Assembly: GCA_009760855.2 (NCBI GenBank)
Contig: WPIO01000132.1
Location: 1,046,501 to 1,110,500 of the forward strand
Source of the DNA: Cristatella mucedo
Taxonomy: Eukaryota > Bryozoa > Phylactolaemata > Cristatellidae
Length of the DNA: 64,000 nucleotides
Direction: 5' to 3'
Shown piece after piece: positions 54,525 to 64,000 of this stretch (position 1 is its first letter; each line of letters begins with the position of its first letter). The translations under genes were made by a program, and so were the position numbers. The notes under the pieces were generated by a model, which was not told where the DNA came from, searched no databases, and saw only the letters and a list, made by a program, of their open reading frames with translations.

Positions 54525-55489
54525 CCTCAGAGTAAAACAGGAGCATTAGCTACTGATACGTGCCGGTATGCATGTATTCTCTTTATAGTAGCAGGGGCCG
54601 CTTCCGTCCGTTGGTGCCTGCGCTAGGCTGTAGCTGAAGGATCCAGAGGCTGGGGCGTAGTAGAGCATGATCAGCAGTGCGAGCAGGCAAAGATCGAGAG
54701 CAGTATTCGCTATACCTGTAAATTCCATCGGATGTCATGCATCTCGTCCGAGTGGAATTGGACGTAGCACACTCGAAGCTCAAGCAGCCTCGGTGTGTAA
54801 TCGGTCGGTGCCAGCATTCATCCTCCTGCAGCAAACCGAAGTGAGAAGCTAGCCGAAATGGTCAAAAGTCAGGGAGTAAATAGCAAGGGTCTGTCCTCGG
54901 AGGAAGCAATAGGTCAGCTCACGACTAGGCATACATGAGGGATTTTGGTTGTGCTCATCCTTGGGGGGGGGTGCTGCTGCCGTTTGCTTTAGTGAATCGA
55001 GTCTTGTTTTTTGTAGATTTTCTGACCAGTTAATTCGGCATTATACTAAGGCCCGTCGGTAATGGTATTGTGTCATTTTCGTAAGCACTACTGGGCGGGC
55101 AGCAGTCCAATAGGTCGGTCTACCTAGCACTTGGGAGCGAGCTATCGAAAGCCTCTGACAGCTCCGGTCGTAGATTCAGGTTTTAGAAGCTCAACGGCAG
55201 TACAGCAAGTGAGATAAGATTTCAATCAGATTTGTTTAAAATTGAAAATATTCATCAACATGTTCACTCGCATTGCATATTGTCCTAGAAGTGGCAGGTC
55301 TTGACTCATCGGTGCCATGTCTACCAACCGGCATATCGGCATTTGCACCATATCAAATCCGCTCTATAGACGCCACCGAGGCGCAGTTGCTCCGATGTGT
55401 TTGCAGAGTGATTTGCGAAGTCTGGGGGCGTAGAGCAGAAAGCTCCCACAGTGACCGGGTATATATATAGGCCCAATGCTGCCAGTGGT

Positions 55490-55541
55490 GGATAATAATA
55501 ATGATAATAATAACACTTAATAAAGTGCCCTCAGAGAACTC

Positions 55542-55617
<76 letters not shown>

Positions 55618-55757
55618 GGCGCTTTACATTGCCTGCAAAGGAAACACGATTGAATGGTGAGTGGAAATATCAAGCTTGATAAACAAAATGAATAACATGG
55701 TTAGGGGTGACATGCACAGGGTCAGCATGCAAGTGTGGTTAGTGGCAGCATACAACA
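55490..55757 (-). mobile_element. LINE family 1 tail with internal microsatellite expansion
   Basis: (ATT)n, hairpin tail and 3' UTR, but the CTCTCTCT of the hairpin is expanded to (CT) of about 72 bases at 55545-55616. Confidence 0.82.
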
Positions 55758-56379
55758 GGGCTAGCTTCATATCGAATTGCCTTTTTGAGCCATTCACTGG
55801 CTTTACGCCAGCCTGGTTGCCAGACAGAGTACAACTGCTAGCCATTTCTTCACTCGGTAGGGGGCAGCGCAGTGCAGCGGTATGACCTAACCCTAACCAC
55901 TGCTTGGCAGCTGGTGACTGGGTGAAGCCGGTCACCTTAACCCTACTCTACCTCACAGCACTCACCAGTCGAGCCCCCCCCCCCCCACCCTCAGCAGGGC
56001 TCATTTCAGAGAGCTATTCGTCGGGAATGTCAAAACAGCTGCCCTCACGGAAGTTGGGTCTGCGAAAGACTGTCGTCCAACGGTCTAAGTGTTAAGATGG
56101 CTGCAGCGCTGCTGCCTGCCCCCTGCCTGCCGAAGCCGGATCATTTCGTTGGCTTCTCAGTTGTTTACCGAGTTGCTGACCGAGTGACTGAAGTGGAAGA
56201 CCGCCCGTGACTGCTACCTGTGAGCCGAGCGAAGCGTTCGAATGCAGGTGGGCGTGGCATGCTACTGCATGTTGGATGCAGGCAGTGGTGTGCGTAGCAG
56301 CCGACTCAGCCGGATCGTTCACGGCACTCTCTGGAGAGGCTGTGAAGCAGTCGTAGCAACAGGCTGACGTAGCTCAACT

Positions 56380-57219
56380 CTTGACTTCAGGCTACGTTAT
56401 CAGGCCGGGCACCGCCCGAGTCCTGGGGGGGGGGCTGGGTCTCGGAGGATACGATAGTGTCGTGCACGCTGTGCAAACAGCAGTCTCGGCCGTCAACCGG
56501 CATGCTCCGAAGACCCCGGGCAGCGCCTCGTTGCTAGGGATGCTGCTTGTTTGGCTACGCCGGCATTCCCTCGCGTGTGCTCGCTGCAACGACGCACACT
56601 CGGCGCTGCCTTCGAAGCCGTGCCCTAGTGCACGTGCAATACAAAAAAATCAAAAGCGTCACCAAGATGTATATGATGCGAGCAAGGAGCCGACGTGTTG
56701 AGCGCAGGCAGAGCAGTGGATCCATGTTGGCTTCCTCAGCGCTGGGCGGTGCGTCGATAAGGCCGCTGCATGCCGCGCTCTGTTTGCCCTCACACCCACG
56801 AGTGGCAAGCGCCGCCACGCCACTCGGCCCGGCCCATTCGATGGTCTGCAAAGGAAGTGGTTGCGTCGAGCGCCTCGGCTCCGGTGCGTGCGTGAGCTAA
56901 CGTTCGTCCTCGCTTGGCTGCCAGACGGCGCCGGGCCGCACCAGTGGAACCATCCCGTGGGCCTCGCTTGCTGATACCAGCGCGAGCTGTCACCACCACC
57001 ACCTCGTGTTACGTCCGAGCCTTGTGCTGCCGAGCGCGGCGACGGGTCTGCCGAAAAAAAGGAGTGTGCGTTTGTACTTGCTCGTCACCACCGTGCCGAG
57101 AAGGGCCGCCTGAACCGCTGGCGCTAACGTCCACTGCAGGCACCTCGAAAAATCACAGATGGTGGTAACGGCTGCCCTCACCTCGCAATCTCGTCTGTCT
57201 TTGCCGATGTTTCGCTTTG
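56380..57219 (+). promoter_or_regulatory. Probable TRAK promoter / CpG-rich 5' region
   Basis: CpG-rich stretch directly upstream of the TRAK start, flanked by repeat-rich DNA. No TATA box was identified. Inferred from composition and position only. Confidence 0.35.

Positions 57220-57233
<14 letters not shown>
57159..57233 (+). promoter_or_regulatory. Upstream ORF overlapping the TRAK start codon
   Basis: A 24-codon ORF beginning at ATG 57159 (with an internal ATG at 57207) ends at TAA 57231-57233, overlapping the TRAK ATG at 57220 in another frame. If it is in the mRNA it would dampen TRAK translation; the transcript start is unknown. Confidence 0.4.
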
Positions 57234-63992
<6,759 letters not shown>

Positions 63993-64000
63993 GTCAGTGC

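Larger units (their letters stand above)
42379..57219. other. Intergenic interval between divergent UBE2G2 and TRAK
   Basis: About 15 kb. GC/CpG-rich at both ends. In between lie LINE family 1 and 2 relics, SINE-A (53476-53630), SINE-B (54348-54524), a perfect hairpin (45181-45261) and long microsatellites. 50700-53100 holds only a (GT)n tract and unrecognised sequence. No gene with convincing exons was found. Confidence 0.7.

Overview
This window is nuclear DNA of an animal (metazoan). Genes are split by GT-AG introns, introns and spacers are full of dinucleotide microsatellites, and many degraded non-LTR retrotransposons and tRNA-derived SINEs are present. I cannot name the phylum from sequence alone. 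Nothing bacterial (operons, CRISPR, IS elements) is seen.

Three protein-coding genes can be assembled exon by exon, each with splice phases that close exactly. (1) Plus strand, 1710-18560: the 3' part of a MAP3K12/MAP3K13 (DLK/LZK, wallenda) mixed-lineage kinase, seven exons, 668 residues visible; the 5' end is upstream or unrecognised. (2) Minus strand, 42378-18959: a complete five-exon UBE2G2 ubiquitin-conjugating enzyme of 166 residues, spread over 23 kb with a 14-kb second intron. (3) Plus strand, 57220 to the window end: the 5' part of a TRAK/milton (HAP1-family) mitochondrial transport adaptor, six exons, 211 residues, including its dynein-binding CC1 box; it runs off the right edge. 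The kinase and E2 genes converge, with only 398 bp between their stop codons. The E2 and TRAK genes diverge across about 15 kb of repeat-filled DNA.

The rest is mostly repeat relics. LINE family 1 (CR1/L2-like reverse-transcriptase C-terminus) has about 20 copies or tails, all 5'-truncated, ending in a conserved hairpin and (ATT)n. LINE family 2 is a second RT family with about six decayed copies, one keeping FYADD. SINE-A has a tRNA-Leu/Ser-like head joined to the same hairpin tail as LINE family 1. SINE-B is a separate tRNA-derived family of about 180 bp ending in a T run. There are also two perfect intrastrand hairpins (26- and 37-bp stems) and several very long microsatellites.

The genes do not form an operon. 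DLK acts in axon-injury signalling, TRAK in axonal organelle transport and UBE2G2 in ER-associated degradation; whether their proximity means anything is open. The most unusual points are the shared LINE/SINE tail, the perfect hairpins, a microsatellite growing inside a LINE tail, and a GC-AG intron in TRAK.
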